Assembly: GCF_004341085.1 (NCBI RefSeq) | Contig: NZ_SLXW01000002.1 | Location: 248,001 to 312,000 of the forward strand | Direction of reading: 5' to 3' | Length of the DNA stretch: 64,000 nucleotides | DNA from: Sphingomonas sp. PP-CE-1G-424 | GTDB lineage: Bacteria > Pseudomonadota > Alphaproteobacteria > Sphingomonadales > Sphingomonadaceae | In this document: positions 17,873 through 25,652 of the stretch, piece by piece | How positions within the stretch are numbered: position 1 is the first letter of the stretch | How the letters are laid out: each line of letters opens with the position of its first letter | Position numbers and translations under genes: made by a program | Notes under the pieces: generated by a model | What the model was told of the DNA's origin: nothing | Databases searched by the model: none | What the model saw: the letters and a program-made list of their open reading frames with translations, nothing else

Positions 17873-18682
17873 ATGGCAAATGACGTGAAGACCAAACCCA
17901 TACGTTCCGAAACGAGCGAAACGTTCCGCTTCCTGCTGAAGCTCGCGGTGGTCGTGCTGATCCTGCGCAGCTTCATCTTCGCGCCCTTCAGCATCCCGTC
18001 CGAATCAATGCTGCCCCGGCTGCTGATCGGCGACTATCTCTTCGTGTCGAAGTGGAACTACGGCTATTCGCGCTGGTCGCTGCCCGCCGGCATACCGCTG
18101 ATCCCCGGCCGCATTTTCGGCAGCACGCCGACGCGCGGCGACGTCGTCGTCTTCCGCGCACCCGAAGTGCTCGATCACGACGTCATCAAGCGCGTCATCG
18201 GCCTCCCCGGCGAGACCATCCAGATGCGCCAGGGCACCGTCTACCTCAACGGCAAGGCGATCCCGAAGCTCCGCATCGCCGACTTCACGATCCCTCTGAC
18301 CGCCAATTTCAACGCCGAGAAATGCGGCGCGCCGTACGTCGACGTCGTCGCGAACGTGCAGATCTGCCGCTACCCCCGCTTCCGCGAAACGCTCCCGGAT
18401 GGCCGCAGTTACGAAGTCCTCGACCAGGCCGAACTCCCTGATCGCGACGACACCGGGCTCTACACGATCCCCGCCGGCCACATCTTCGTGATGGGCGACA
18501 ACCGCGACGACAGCGGCGACAGCCGCTTCCCCGCGCCGCAGGGCATGGGCTACGTCCCGCTCGAGAACGTCGAGGGCAAGGCGGTCGTCAACTTCTTCTC
18601 GACCGACGGCGATGCCGAATGGCTGAAGCCGTGGACCTGGGTCAGTGCCGCGCGCTGGAGCCGTATCGGGGAAGGCTTTTGA
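17873..18682 (+). CDS. lepB: Signal peptidase I
   Basis: This is a 269-residue inner-membrane serine protease that removes signal peptides. One N-terminal membrane helix (residues 20-38) is followed by the catalytic serine in PSESMLP (Ser45) and the catalytic lysine in DVIKRVIGLPGE near residue 104. GHIFVMGDNRDDSGDSR, the conserved substrate-site loop, is near 203. The start at 17873 (MANDVKTK) was chosen over an upstream in-frame ATG that would add a charged, non-family leader. The stop overlaps the rnc start (TTGA), so lepB and rnc form a coupled pair; this pairing, followed by era, is the classical order. Confidence 0.93.
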   Translation: MANDVKTKPIRSETSETFRFLLKLAVVVLILRSFIFAPFSIPSESMLPRLLIGDYLFVSKWNYGYSRWSLPAGIPLIPGRIFGSTPTRGDVVVFRAPEVLDHDVIKRVIGLPGETIQMRQGTVYLNGKAIPKLRIADFTIPLTANFNAEKCGAPYVDVVANVQICRYPRFRETLPDGRSYEVLDQAELPDRDDTGLYTIPAGHIFVMGDNRDDSGDSRFPAPQGMGYVPLENVEGKAVVNFFSTDGDAEWLKPWTWVSAARWSRIGEGF

Positions 18683-19341
18683 GCGACCTCGCCGGCTGGT
18701 TGAAGACGCTCTTCGGCCGCGCACCAACCAACCTCGCCCCCTATGAGCGCGCGCTGACGCACGGCAGTCAGGCGGCGGCGAACTACGAACGACTCGAGTT
18801 CCTCGGCGACCGCGTCCTCGGCTTGATCATCGCCGAGTGGCTGTACGAACTCTTTGCGACCGACCCCGAAGGCTCGCTGTCGAAACGCCTCAACGCGCTC
18901 GTCACCGGCCCCGTCTGCGCCGATGTCGCCCGCGAACTCGGCGTCCGCGCGCACCTCAAGCTCGGCAAACAGGCGCGCGACGACGGCGCCAGCGACAGCG
19001 ACAACGTGCTCGGCGACGTGATGGAGGCGCTGATCGGCGCCTGGTACCAGGAAGCCGGCCTCGACGCCGCGCGCGCCTTCGTCCGCGGCGCATGGGGAGA
19101 TCGCGTCCAGGCCGGTGCAAAGGCCCCGCAACACCCCAAGTCCGCCCTCCAGGAATGGGCCGCCGCGCACAACCGCAAGCCCCCCGAATACACCATCGTC
19201 GAACGCACCGGCCCCGGCCACGCCCCGAAATTCACGATGCTCGTCTCCGTCGGCAAGCTAGCCGAAGCGACCGCGACGGGTTCCAGCAAGCAGGAAGCTG
19301 AAACCGCGGCCGCCAAGGCGTTGCTGGAGAAGCTGGGCTAA
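18679..19341 (+). CDS. rnc: Ribonuclease III
   Basis: This 220-residue double-strand-specific endoribonuclease processes rRNA and structured mRNA. The catalytic signature ERLEFLGDRVLGL is near residue 36 and DVMEALIGAWYQEAG near 115. A C-terminal double-stranded-RNA-binding domain (about 152-218, PKSALQEWAAAHNRKPPEY to KQEAETAAAKALL) completes it. I chose a TTG start at 18679: it overlaps the lepB stop, has GGGGAAGG 3 nt upstream, and gives SDLAGWLK directly. The upstream in-frame ATG lies inside lepB and adds 20 unlikely residues. Confidence 0.92.
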   Translation: MSDLAGWLKTLFGRAPTNLAPYERALTHGSQAAANYERLEFLGDRVLGLIIAEWLYELFATDPEGSLSKRLNALVTGPVCADVARELGVRAHLKLGKQARDDGASDSDNVLGDVMEALIGAWYQEAGLDAARAFVRGAWGDRVQAGAKAPQHPKSALQEWAAAHNRKPPEYTIVERTGPGHAPKFTMLVSVGKLAEATATGSSKQEAETAAAKALLEKLG

Positions 19342-19342
19342 A

Positions 19343-19510
19343 AAGGATTTTTTCGCGCAGAGGTGCAGAGAGCGCGGAGATGGTGCGATTAGGGCAAGGT
19401 CGTGCCCGGCAAGACACCGAGATACTCGGCTGCGTATGATGGCAGAGGGCCGGCGCCTCATTCGCAACGCCTCCGCGTCCTCTGCGCCTCTGCGCGAACA
19501 AATCCCTTTC
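19343..19510. repeat. Large inverted repeat (CGCGCAGAGGYGCAGAG type) between rnc and era
   Basis: The left arm GATTTTTTCGCGCAGAGG, continuing to GCGCGGAG, is answered by CTCCGCG...CCTCTGCGCGAACAAATC. The arms are about 35 nt, imperfect, with about 95 nt between them. The design matches the element at 56192-56376. It splits the usual rnc-era pair by 276 bp. Confidence 0.7.
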
Positions 19511-19617
19511 TGAGACTGCGCACAACGCACGACGGGCCCGCAGTTTGGCGGGAATGACGCGAGGGCGTTTTGTCTGTATGACCACCCCCGAATATCCCGA
19601 TGCCGAAAAGAGCCTAA

Positions 19618-20541
19618 GTGACCGAACCTACCACGTCTGAAATCTCCGCCCCCAAGCATTGCGGCCTGGTCGCCATCGTCGGCGCGCCGAACGCGGGCAA
19701 GTCGACGCTCGTCAACGCGCTCGTCGGCCAGAAGGTCGCGATCGTCAGCCCCAAGGCGCAGACGACGCGCGCCAAGCTGATGGGTGTTGCGATCGAGGGC
19801 GACACGCAGATCCTGCTCGTCGACACCCCCGGCATCTTCGAGCCCAAGCGCCGCTTCGACCGCGCCATGGTCGCCGCCGCCTGGGGTGGCGCGGAAGGCT
19901 CCGACATCATCGCACTGGTGGTCGACGCCAAGGGCGGGATCGGCGGCAAGGTCACCACGATCGTCGAATCGCTGGTCGGCCGCACCGAACCGATCTGGCT
20001 GATCCTCAACAAGGTCGATCTCGCCGACAAGACCAAGCTGCTGATCCACGCCGAGAAACTGAACGCGCTGCTGCCCTTCGCGGAGACGTTCTTCATCAGC
20101 GCCGGCACCGGCGACGGCCTCGCCCACTTCAAGACGCAGCTCGCCAAGGCGATGCCAGAAGGTCCGTGGCACTACCCCGAAGATCAGGTCTCCGACTCGA
20201 CCGAGCGTGCGCTGGCGTCCGAAGTCACGCGCGAGCAGCTCTATCTCCAGCTCCACGCCGAGCTCCCCTACGCGAGCACGATCGAGACCGAGCAGTATAT
20301 CGAACGCCAGGACGGCTCGTTGGAGATCCACCAGCAGATCCTCGTCGAACGCCCGACTCAGCGCGCGATCGTGCTCGGCAAGGGCGGCGTCCGGATCAAA
20401 GAGATCGGCGCCCGCTCCCGCATCGAACTCGCCTCGATCACCGGCAAGCCCGTGCATTTGTATCTGCACGTAAAGGTCAAACCCGGCTGGGACGAAGACC
20501 GCGAAGTCTACCGCGACATGGGCCTCGACTGGGTCGACTGA
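19618..20541 (+). CDS. era: GTPase Era
   Basis: This is a 307-residue GTPase that binds 16S rRNA and assists 30S assembly. The G1 motif GAPNAGKST starts near residue 21, with G3 (DTPGIF) near 68 and G4 (NKVD) near 130. A C-terminal KH domain contains the GKGGVRIKEIG motif near 257. The start is GTG at 19618; the peptide TEPTTSEISAPKH before the G domain has the usual length. It follows lepB-rnc in the classical order but is separated from rnc by a repeat. Confidence 0.95.
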   Translation: MTEPTTSEISAPKHCGLVAIVGAPNAGKSTLVNALVGQKVAIVSPKAQTTRAKLMGVAIEGDTQILLVDTPGIFEPKRRFDRAMVAAAWGGAEGSDIIALVVDAKGGIGGKVTTIVESLVGRTEPIWLILNKVDLADKTKLLIHAEKLNALLPFAETFFISAGTGDGLAHFKTQLAKAMPEGPWHYPEDQVSDSTERALASEVTREQLYLQLHAELPYASTIETEQYIERQDGSLEIHQQILVERPTQRAIVLGKGGVRIKEIGARSRIELASITGKPVHLYLHVKVKPGWDEDREVYRDMGLDWVD

Positions 20542-20557
20542 TCCTCACGCAAAAGAC

Positions 20558-20613
20558 TGTTCCCCCGCGAGGGCGGGGGCCCAGCCTGGACTCCCGCCTT
20601 CGCAGGAGAACAA
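20558..20613. repeat. Palindromic repeat (GTTCCCCCGCGAAGGCGGGG family)
   Basis: GTTCCCCCGCGAGGGCGGGG is followed by GCCCAGCCTGGAC and then the inverted arm CCCGCCTTCGCAGGAGAAC. Members of the same family occur at 32855-32954, 33580-33632, 45924-45976 and 49941-50021. Confidence 0.75.
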
Positions 20614-20656
20614 TCTTTCCGCCCTCGGTCAGCACCAACCTGCGCCCACTCCACAA

Positions 20657-20760
20657 CCACCCCGGCGAAGGCCGGGGCCCAGTTGGGGGACGGTTGTCAC
20701 GACGGACAGCGCTCCGTCACTCAGGCCTTCCCAACTGGGCCCCGGCCTCCGCCGGGGTGG
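20657..20760. repeat. Palindromic repeat (CCACCCCGGCGAAGGCCGGGG family) overlapping the sirtuin 3-prime end
   Basis: The left arm CCACCCCGGCGAAGGCCGGG is answered about 80 bp later by CCCCGGCCTCCGCCGGGGTGG. The inner arms CCCAGTTGGGG and CCCAACTGGG also match. The right arm runs into the coding sequence of the sirtuin gene and encodes its last 14 residues or so. Relatives are at 33440-33543, 45778-45888 and 49663-49686. Confidence 0.8.
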
Positions 20761-21470
20761 ATGCCAGGTAACGAGCCGAGCACCTCATCAACCCACGCCG
20801 GCACCAATACCCCAGCCGCCCCGATCCGCGTCTGCTCGAAAAACACGCTCCCCATCGAAGGGTCGAGGTTCAGCTCCAGCGTCCGCGCACCGTGATACGC
20901 GGCGGTCTGGACGAACCCTGCGGCCGGATACACCGCGCCCGACGTGCCGATCGACACGAACAGATCGGCCTTCGCCAGCGCCGCCTCGATCCGCTCCATC
21001 TGGTACGGCATCTCGCCGAAGAACACGATGTCCGGCCGCAACGCGGCTGAGCCGCACGCCGCGCACGTCGCCCCCTCTGGCAAGCTGTCAGTCCAAGGTT
21101 CGCGCGCGCCGCACACGGCACACAAGGCCGACAACAACTCGCCATGCATATGCAGCATCCGCGTCGCCCCCGCCCGCTCGTGCAAATCGTCGACATTCTG
21201 CGTGACGATCAGCAGCTCGCCCTCCCAAGCCGCATCCAGCCGCGCCAGCGCGTGGTGCGCGGCGTTAGGCTCGACCCCCGCCAGAGCCGCGCGCCGCAGA
21301 TCGTAGAACCGGTGCACCAGTTCCGGATCCACCGCGAGCGCTTCGGGGGTGCACACGTCTTCGACCCGGTGCCCCTCCCACAAGCCGCCCGGCCCGCGAA
21401 ACGTCGCGATCCCGCTCTCCGCCGAGATGCCGGCGCCCGTCAGGACGACGATGTTTCTGATATTCTGCAT
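20721..21470 (-). CDS. cobB: NAD-dependent protein deacylase, sirtuin family
   Basis: This is a 249-residue sirtuin that removes acyl groups from lysine with NAD. The N-terminal GAGISAESGIATFRG is at about residues 11-25 and the catalytic-site region TQNVDDLHERAG near 97. Two Cys pairs form a zinc site (CAVCG and CAACG) near 118 and 137. DIVFFGEMP and VSIGTSGAVYPAA complete the fold. The start was set at ATG 21470; a GTG two codons earlier is possible. The C-terminal residues GIHPGGGRGPVGKA are read from a palindromic repeat, so the original stop has probably been replaced. Confidence 0.9.
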   Translation of the reverse strand: MQNIRNIVVLTGAGISAESGIATFRGPGGLWEGHRVEDVCTPEALAVDPELVHRFYDLRRAALAGVEPNAAHHALARLDAAWEGELLIVTQNVDDLHERAGATRMLHMHGELLSALCAVCGAREPWTDSLPEGATCAACGSAALRPDIVFFGEMPYQMERIEAALAKADLFVSIGTSGAVYPAAGFVQTAAYHGARTLELNLDPSMGSVFFEQTRIGAAGVLVPAWVDEVLGSLPGIHPGGGRGPVGKA

Positions 21471-21687
21471 CGGCACATTCTAGGCGGGGCAGCGACGCAC
21501 GGAAAGCCGAAGTCGGCCTGCCGCCGCGGAAATGGCCTTCCGGTCGCCCGCCCGCCCTGTCCATGCGATGCGACCGATTGTCCCTTCCGGCGTTGAGGTA
21601 CATCGACCATATCATCATGGCCGTCTGCGAACCGATCGCCGGTGCCGTCTCGGCGCTACGCTTTGATATTGTGAAGGACTTACTGCG

Positions 21688-22482
21688 ATGTTGACGAAAA
21701 AGCTGATGCTGCTGGGCGGCGTGATCGCGGTCCTGGGCGGCTGTGGTCAGACGACTTCGACGGACTCGAACACCTCGACCGCGAACATCGCCATGGGCAA
21801 CACCAGCGCCGCGGCGAGCGCGACCCCGGCGGTCAACCGCGTCCGCGGCGTGATCACTGCGATCGGCACCGACGCGCTGACCGTCCAGACCTATGACGGC
21901 AAGTCGGCCACCGTACCGCTCGACGCCAACACCAAGTTCGCCTGGGTGGTGAAGTCCGACCTGTCGACGCTCAAGGACGGCGACTTCATCGGCACCGCGA
22001 CGACCGGTCCCGACGACGCGCTGCGCGCGGTCGAACTGGTCATCTTCCCCGAGGCGATGCGTGGCACCGGCGAGGGGCATTATCCCTGGGACGTCCCCGG
22101 CGCGGTCGCGGCTGCAGGCGGCGGCACGAATGGGTCCAGCGCAATGACCAACGGCACCGTCGACGGGCAGAGCGCGATGACCAACGGTACGGTCGATGGC
22201 CAGAGCGCGATGACGAACGGCACGGTCGCGCAGCAGAGCGGCATGACCAACGGCACCGTTACCGGCGGCGCAGGCAAGCCCGGCGAGACCAAGCTGAGCA
22301 TCTCGTACAAGGGTGGCAAGGCACAGGTCGTGGTTCCCGCCGGCACGCCGATCGTCCGGTTCGAGCCGGCCGAGCGGTCCGTGCTCGCCAAGGGCCAGAA
22401 GCTGTTCGCGATCATCACGGCGGACTCCAAGGGAGCCAGGTCGGTCGCAGTGGGCAAGGACGGCCTGACGCCACCGATGTAA
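21688..22482 (+). CDS. Predicted lipoprotein with DUF5666-like domain and tandem 11-residue repeats
   Basis: This is a 264-residue protein with a lipoprotein signal (lipobox VLGGC, Cys19) followed by a Ser/Thr/Asn linker. A small beta domain (about residues 50-120: RVRGVITAIGTDALTVQTYDGKSATV) looks like the DUF5666/OB-type fold. Four tandem 11-residue units (SAMTNGTVDGQ type, residues 151-194) precede a second beta domain. It probably sits in the outer or inner membrane facing the periplasm. The function is unknown. The start at 21688 follows GAAGGACTTACTGCG. It stands alone and ends at a strong hairpin. Confidence 0.7.
   Translation: MLTKKLMLLGGVIAVLGGCGQTTSTDSNTSTANIAMGNTSAAASATPAVNRVRGVITAIGTDALTVQTYDGKSATVPLDANTKFAWVVKSDLSTLKDGDFIGTATTGPDDALRAVELVIFPEAMRGTGEGHYPWDVPGAVAAAGGGTNGSSAMTNGTVDGQSAMTNGTVDGQSAMTNGTVAQQSGMTNGTVTGGAGKPGETKLSISYKGGKAQVVVPAGTPIVRFEPAERSVLAKGQKLFAIITADSKGARSVAVGKDGLTPPM
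22138..22269 (+). repeat. Four tandem 33-bp coding repeats
   Basis: The units start at 22138, 22171, 22204 and 22237. Each encodes S-(A/G)-M-T-N-G-T-V plus three variable residues. Units 1 and 2 encode the same peptide; units 3 and 4 diverge at the end. Codon differences between units show this is not a very recent expansion. Confidence 0.85.
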
Positions 22483-22536
22483 TCGCACCGGTGCACTATG
22501 TGACCCGGCAGTGATGCAGGGATGCTGGCAATGAAA

Positions 22537-22572
22537 GCGGGCTGGAATGATCGCAGGGTCATTCCAGCCCGC
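22537..22572 (+). terminator. Strong hairpin after the lipoprotein gene
   Basis: GCGGGCTGGAATGA at 22537-22550 and TCATTCCAGCCCGC at 22559-22572 form a perfect 14-bp stem with an 8-nt loop, followed by TCTCGTTT. It lies 54 bp after the stop codon and probably ends transcription. Confidence 0.75.
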
Positions 22573-22675
22573 TCTCGTTTCACACGGTAAGTCTGTCGCC
22601 GCGTGTGCGTGTTGGCAGCGCGCACGTCCGGTCATGACCTCGTCCAGACGTTGGCCGTTTGCCCCGCGCGACCAA

Positions 22676-22813
22676 CGACCAAAAAAGCGGCTCGCCGGGA
22701 GATCCGCCGAGCCGCCGAGGGTCCGTCCAGGGAGCTTCACTTCGCCTTGACGTTGCGACTTTGTAATCCACATCGCTACGATGGGAATACGCTGAACTAT
22801 TGATCGGCGACGA
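22676..22813 (-). ncRNA. Candidate small RNA between two hairpin terminators
   Basis: On the minus strand a promoter-like TTGACC (22850-22845) lies 18 nt before TTTTTA (22826-22821). The transcript would run from about 22813 through a GGCG/CGCC hairpin to a textbook terminator, with the stem GCGGCTCG/CGAGCCGC followed by TTTTTT at 22686-22681. The neighbouring lipoprotein gene at 22979-23197 has its own terminator at 22898-22918, so this would be a separate transcript of about 140 nt. No good ribosome binding site or ORF is seen. This is inferred from signals only. Confidence 0.4.
22681..22715 (-). terminator. Rho-independent terminator of the candidate small RNA
   Basis: On the minus strand GCGGCTCG (22715-22708) and CGAGCCGC (22694-22687) form an 8-bp perfect stem followed by six T. 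It is one of the clearest intrinsic terminators in the window and no recognised gene ends just upstream of it on that strand. Confidence 0.75.
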
Positions 22814-22897
22814 GACGCCTTAAAAACAAGACGAGATTTTGGACGGTCAATTAGAGGGAAAAGCCGTTAGCAAACATTGCTTGCGCAACGACTGAAA

Positions 22898-22918
22898 ACT
22901 CCCCCGGTATGGGGGAGT
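22898..22918 (-). terminator. Terminator of the small lipoprotein gene
   Basis: ACTCCCCC and GGGGGAGT form an 8-bp stem with a 5-nt loop, followed on the minus strand by TTTTC. It lies about 60 bp after the stop of the minus-strand lipoprotein gene. Confidence 0.75.
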
Positions 22919-22978
22919 AATATTTTCAACTCTGCGAAAAGCCAGCGATCGTCTTGCCCCGCTCGCTGACCGATGCGC

Positions 22979-23197
22979 TTATTGGGCGTTCGTCGTACCA
23001 TTCGATAGCTCGGCATTGCCGATGTCTGCATCATTGGCGGTATCGATGCCATCGACCGCCGAGAAGTTCGCATCCGACTCTTCGACCACCGTGTTCGTCT
23101 CGACGGAGCTGGTGTTGGCCGTATCGGCAGTCTTGTTGCAGGCAGCGAGGCCAAGGCCGAGGACTGCAAGTATCGGTACGAATGCGATCTTCTTCAT
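22979..23197 (-). CDS. Small lipoprotein of unknown function
   Basis: This is a 72-residue protein with a clear lipoprotein signal (MKKIAFVPILAVLGLGLAAC, lipobox LAAC, Cys20). An acidic, Asn/Thr/Asp-rich tail with no visible domain follows. The start at 23197 follows CCGGAGATTATCC and puts the signal peptide at the N-terminus. Such tiny entericidin-like or unstructured lipoproteins are common in sphingomonads. It is divergent from fumarase with 196 bp between them and is followed by a terminator, so it is monocistronic. Confidence 0.65.
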   Translation of the reverse strand: MKKIAFVPILAVLGLGLAACNKTADTANTSSVETNTVVEESDANFSAVDGIDTANDADIGNAELSNGTTNAQ

Positions 23198-23393
23198 GGA
23201 TAATCTCCGGTTGATCCAGGCCGAGCGTCGTGTTGCTGTGTGCAACAGGGTGTTTCGGTAGCAAAGGCTACAAGGGACCGACATCGCGCGCAATACCCTA
23301 TCGAACGAATGGGATATCGACGAAGCCCGCGCGCTTCCTCCGCGTCGCGAACGCCGTTAAGATGCGCACACATCCGTATCTCAAAGGCGCTGC

Positions 23394-24911
23394 ATGACCG
23401 TCATCACCGAAGCCGACCTGATCGAAAGCGTTGCCGACGCACTCCAGTTCATCAGCTACTACCACCCGATGGATTACATCCGCGCACTGGGCGTCGCGTA
23501 CGAGGCCGAGCAGAGCCCCGCCGCCAAGGATGCGATCGCGCAGATCCTGACCAACAGCCGGATGTGCGCGGAGGGCCACCGCCCGATCTGCCAGGACACC
23601 GGGATCGTCACGATCTTCGTCAAATGGGGCCAGGATTGCCGCCTCGACTCGACCCGCTCGCTTCAGGAAGTGATCGATGAGGGCGTGCGGAAAGCCTATC
23701 TCAACCCCGAGAACAAGCTGCGTGCGTCGATCCTCGCCGACCCCGCCTTCACCCGCCGCAACACCAAGGACAACACGCCGAGCGTGATGCATGTCGAGAT
23801 GGTGCCCGGCAACACCGTCTCGATCGACGTCGCGGCGAAGGGCGGCGGCAGCGAGAACAAGTCGAAGTTCAAGATGATGAACCCGTCCGACTCGATCGTC
23901 GACTGGGTGCTCGAGATGATCCCGCAGATGGGCGCCGGCTGGTGCCCGCCCGGCATGCTCGGCATCGGCATCGGCGGCACCGCGGAAAAGTCGATGATCC
24001 TCGCCAAGCAGTCGCTGATGGGCTCGATCGACATGGCGCAGCTGAAGGCGCGCGGCCCCAGGAACGACATCGAGGCGCTGCGGATCGAGATCTACGACAA
24101 GGTCAACGCGCTCGGCATCGGCGCGCAGGGGCTGGGTGGACTTTCGACTATTCTCGACGTGAAGATCTTCGACTGGCCGACGCATGCCGCGTCGAAGCCG
24201 GTGGCGATGATCCCGAACTGTGCCGCCACGCGCCACGCGCATTTCGTGCTCGACGGCTCGGGCCCGGTGTATCTGGAAGCGCCGAAGCTGGAGGAATGGC
24301 CCGACGTCAACTGGACGCCCGACAAGGCCGCGATCCGCGTCGATCTCGACACGCTGACGCCCGAAGTCGTGCAGACGTGGAAGCACGGCGACCGCCTGCT
24401 GCTCAACGGCAAGATGCTGACCGGGCGCGATGCGGCGCACAAGCGCATCAAGGACATGCTCGATGCGGGCGAGCCGCTGCCGGTCGATTTCCGGGGTCGC
24501 GTGATCTATTATGTCGGGCCGGTCGATCCGGTCGGCGAGGAAGTTGTCGGCCCGGCGGGACCCACTACGGCGACGCGCATGGACAAGTTCACGCGGATGA
24601 TGCTCGACCAAGGCCTGCTGGCGATGGTCGGCAAGGCGGAGCGCGGGGGCGATGCGACCAAGGCGATCGCCGAGGCCAAGTCGGCGTATCTGATGGCGGT
24701 CGGCGGCGCGGCATATCTGGTCGCCCGCGCGATCAAGGGTTCGAAGGTCGTCGGCTTTGCGGATCTCGGGATGGAAGCGATCTACGAGTTCGAGGTCAGC
24801 GACTTCCCGGTGACGGTCGCGGTCGATTCCGCGGGCGAGAACGTCCACCAGCTCGCGCCTCTGGTCTGGCGGGAGAAGATCGCGCGTGAGGGGTTGCTGA
24901 CGCCAGCATGA
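23394..24911 (+). CDS. fumA: Class I (iron-sulfur) fumarate hydratase
   Basis: This is a 505-residue fumarase that hydrates fumarate to malate in the TCA cycle using an oxygen-labile 4Fe-4S cluster. The N-terminal domain has RPICQDTGIVTIFVKWG near residue 63, holding one cluster cysteine. SGPVYLEAP lies near 285, and the C-terminal part carries the dehydratase pattern VGPVDPVGEEVVGPAGPTTATRMDKF near 375. The ATG at 23394 lies after AAAGGCGCTGC. Its stop overlaps the next start (ATGA), so the following metallopeptidase-like gene would be coupled to it. No class II fumarase is in the window. Confidence 0.93.
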   Translation: MTVITEADLIESVADALQFISYYHPMDYIRALGVAYEAEQSPAAKDAIAQILTNSRMCAEGHRPICQDTGIVTIFVKWGQDCRLDSTRSLQEVIDEGVRKAYLNPENKLRASILADPAFTRRNTKDNTPSVMHVEMVPGNTVSIDVAAKGGGSENKSKFKMMNPSDSIVDWVLEMIPQMGAGWCPPGMLGIGIGGTAEKSMILAKQSLMGSIDMAQLKARGPRNDIEALRIEIYDKVNALGIGAQGLGGLSTILDVKIFDWPTHAASKPVAMIPNCAATRHAHFVLDGSGPVYLEAPKLEEWPDVNWTPDKAAIRVDLDTLTPEVVQTWKHGDRLLLNGKMLTGRDAAHKRIKDMLDAGEPLPVDFRGRVIYYVGPVDPVGEEVVGPAGPTTATRMDKFTRMMLDQGLLAMVGKAERGGDATKAIAEAKSAYLMAVGGAAYLVARAIKGSKVVGFADLGMEAIYEFEVSDFPVTVAVDSAGENVHQLAPLVWREKIAREGLLTPA

Positions 24912-25583
24912 CGACCCGCGCACGCAGAAGGGGGCAGGGGCCCGTCCGGTGGGTCGTGGCCCTCCTCCTTCTGCTTGCCGTCGCGGTCGTCCACGCGCCG
25001 CAGTTGCTTGCGTTTCCGTATAAGCAGCACGTCGGCACCGTCACCGTCTATGCCGAGCGTCCGATCGATCCGCGGATCGCCAGTGAACTGGCGCGCGCGG
25101 AAGGGTTGTTGCGCACCAGTCCGATCTACAAAAGGGCCGCTCGATCGGTCGCTGTTCCTGACGGACGGCGGCTGGCGATGGCGCCTTCTGGCGATCCAGT
25201 CGCCGGGCGCCTTCGCGTTCCGCCGGCCGTTCAGTTCGGCGATCGTCTTCAACCGCAGCAACATCGCCGCGGATCGCGTGACGAACGGTCGTGCGGTTGG
25301 CGGCATTCGCACGCTGTCCGGCGTGATCGCGCACGAGATGACGCACATCATGATCGCCAACCACCTTGGCGAAGTACGTAGCGCGATACTCCCGACCTGG
25401 GAGCAGGAGGGGTATGCGGATCATGTCGCGCGCGAGAGCAGCCTGACGGACGCGGAGGCCTCTCGTCTTCGCAAGACCGATCCGGGCGCGCCGGCGCTCG
25501 TCTATTACGACGCCCGGCGACGGGTCGCGGCAGCGTTAGGCGCCAAGCGCGGATCGGTCGACGCGTTCTTCGCGGGCGATTGA
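24908..25583 (+). pseudogene. Frameshifted HEMTH metallopeptidase-like membrane protein
   Basis: The first frame gives an N-terminal membrane helix (VVALLLLLAVAVVHAPQLL) and continues to LLRTSPIYK. The second frame resumes with GPLDRSLFLTDGGWRWRLLAI and runs to the stop at 25583. The switch lies at the run AAAAGGG (25130-25136), where removing one A joins both parts into one protein of about 225 residues. The second part has the zinc-protease signature HEMTH (in VIAHEMTHIMIANHLG) followed by a glutamate helix (WEQEGYADHVA). It overlaps the fumA stop. It may be a true pseudogene, a homopolymer sequencing error or a programmed shift. Confidence 0.65.
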
Positions 25584-25597
25584 ACGAAGCCGAGTTC

Positions 25598-25622
25598 GGA
25601 ACGCACCCCGGCCAGTCCTGTT
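25598..25622 (+). promoter_or_regulatory. Possible EcfG-type promoter of the DUF2501 gene
   Basis: GGAAC (25598-25602) is followed after 17 nt by GTT (25620-25622), close to the GGAAC-N16/17-CGTT pattern of the alphaproteobacterial general-stress sigma factor EcfG. It lies 30-55 bp before the start at 25653. The motif is short and could arise by chance. Confidence 0.35.
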
Positions 25623-25652
25623 GGTAACACGACCTTATCGGAGCTCCGTATC

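Noticed and set aside
21265..22773. A 502-codon minus-strand ORF across the lipoprotein and sirtuin region
   Set aside because: It overlaps two real genes, has no motif, and its upstream part matches the candidate small RNA and terminator.
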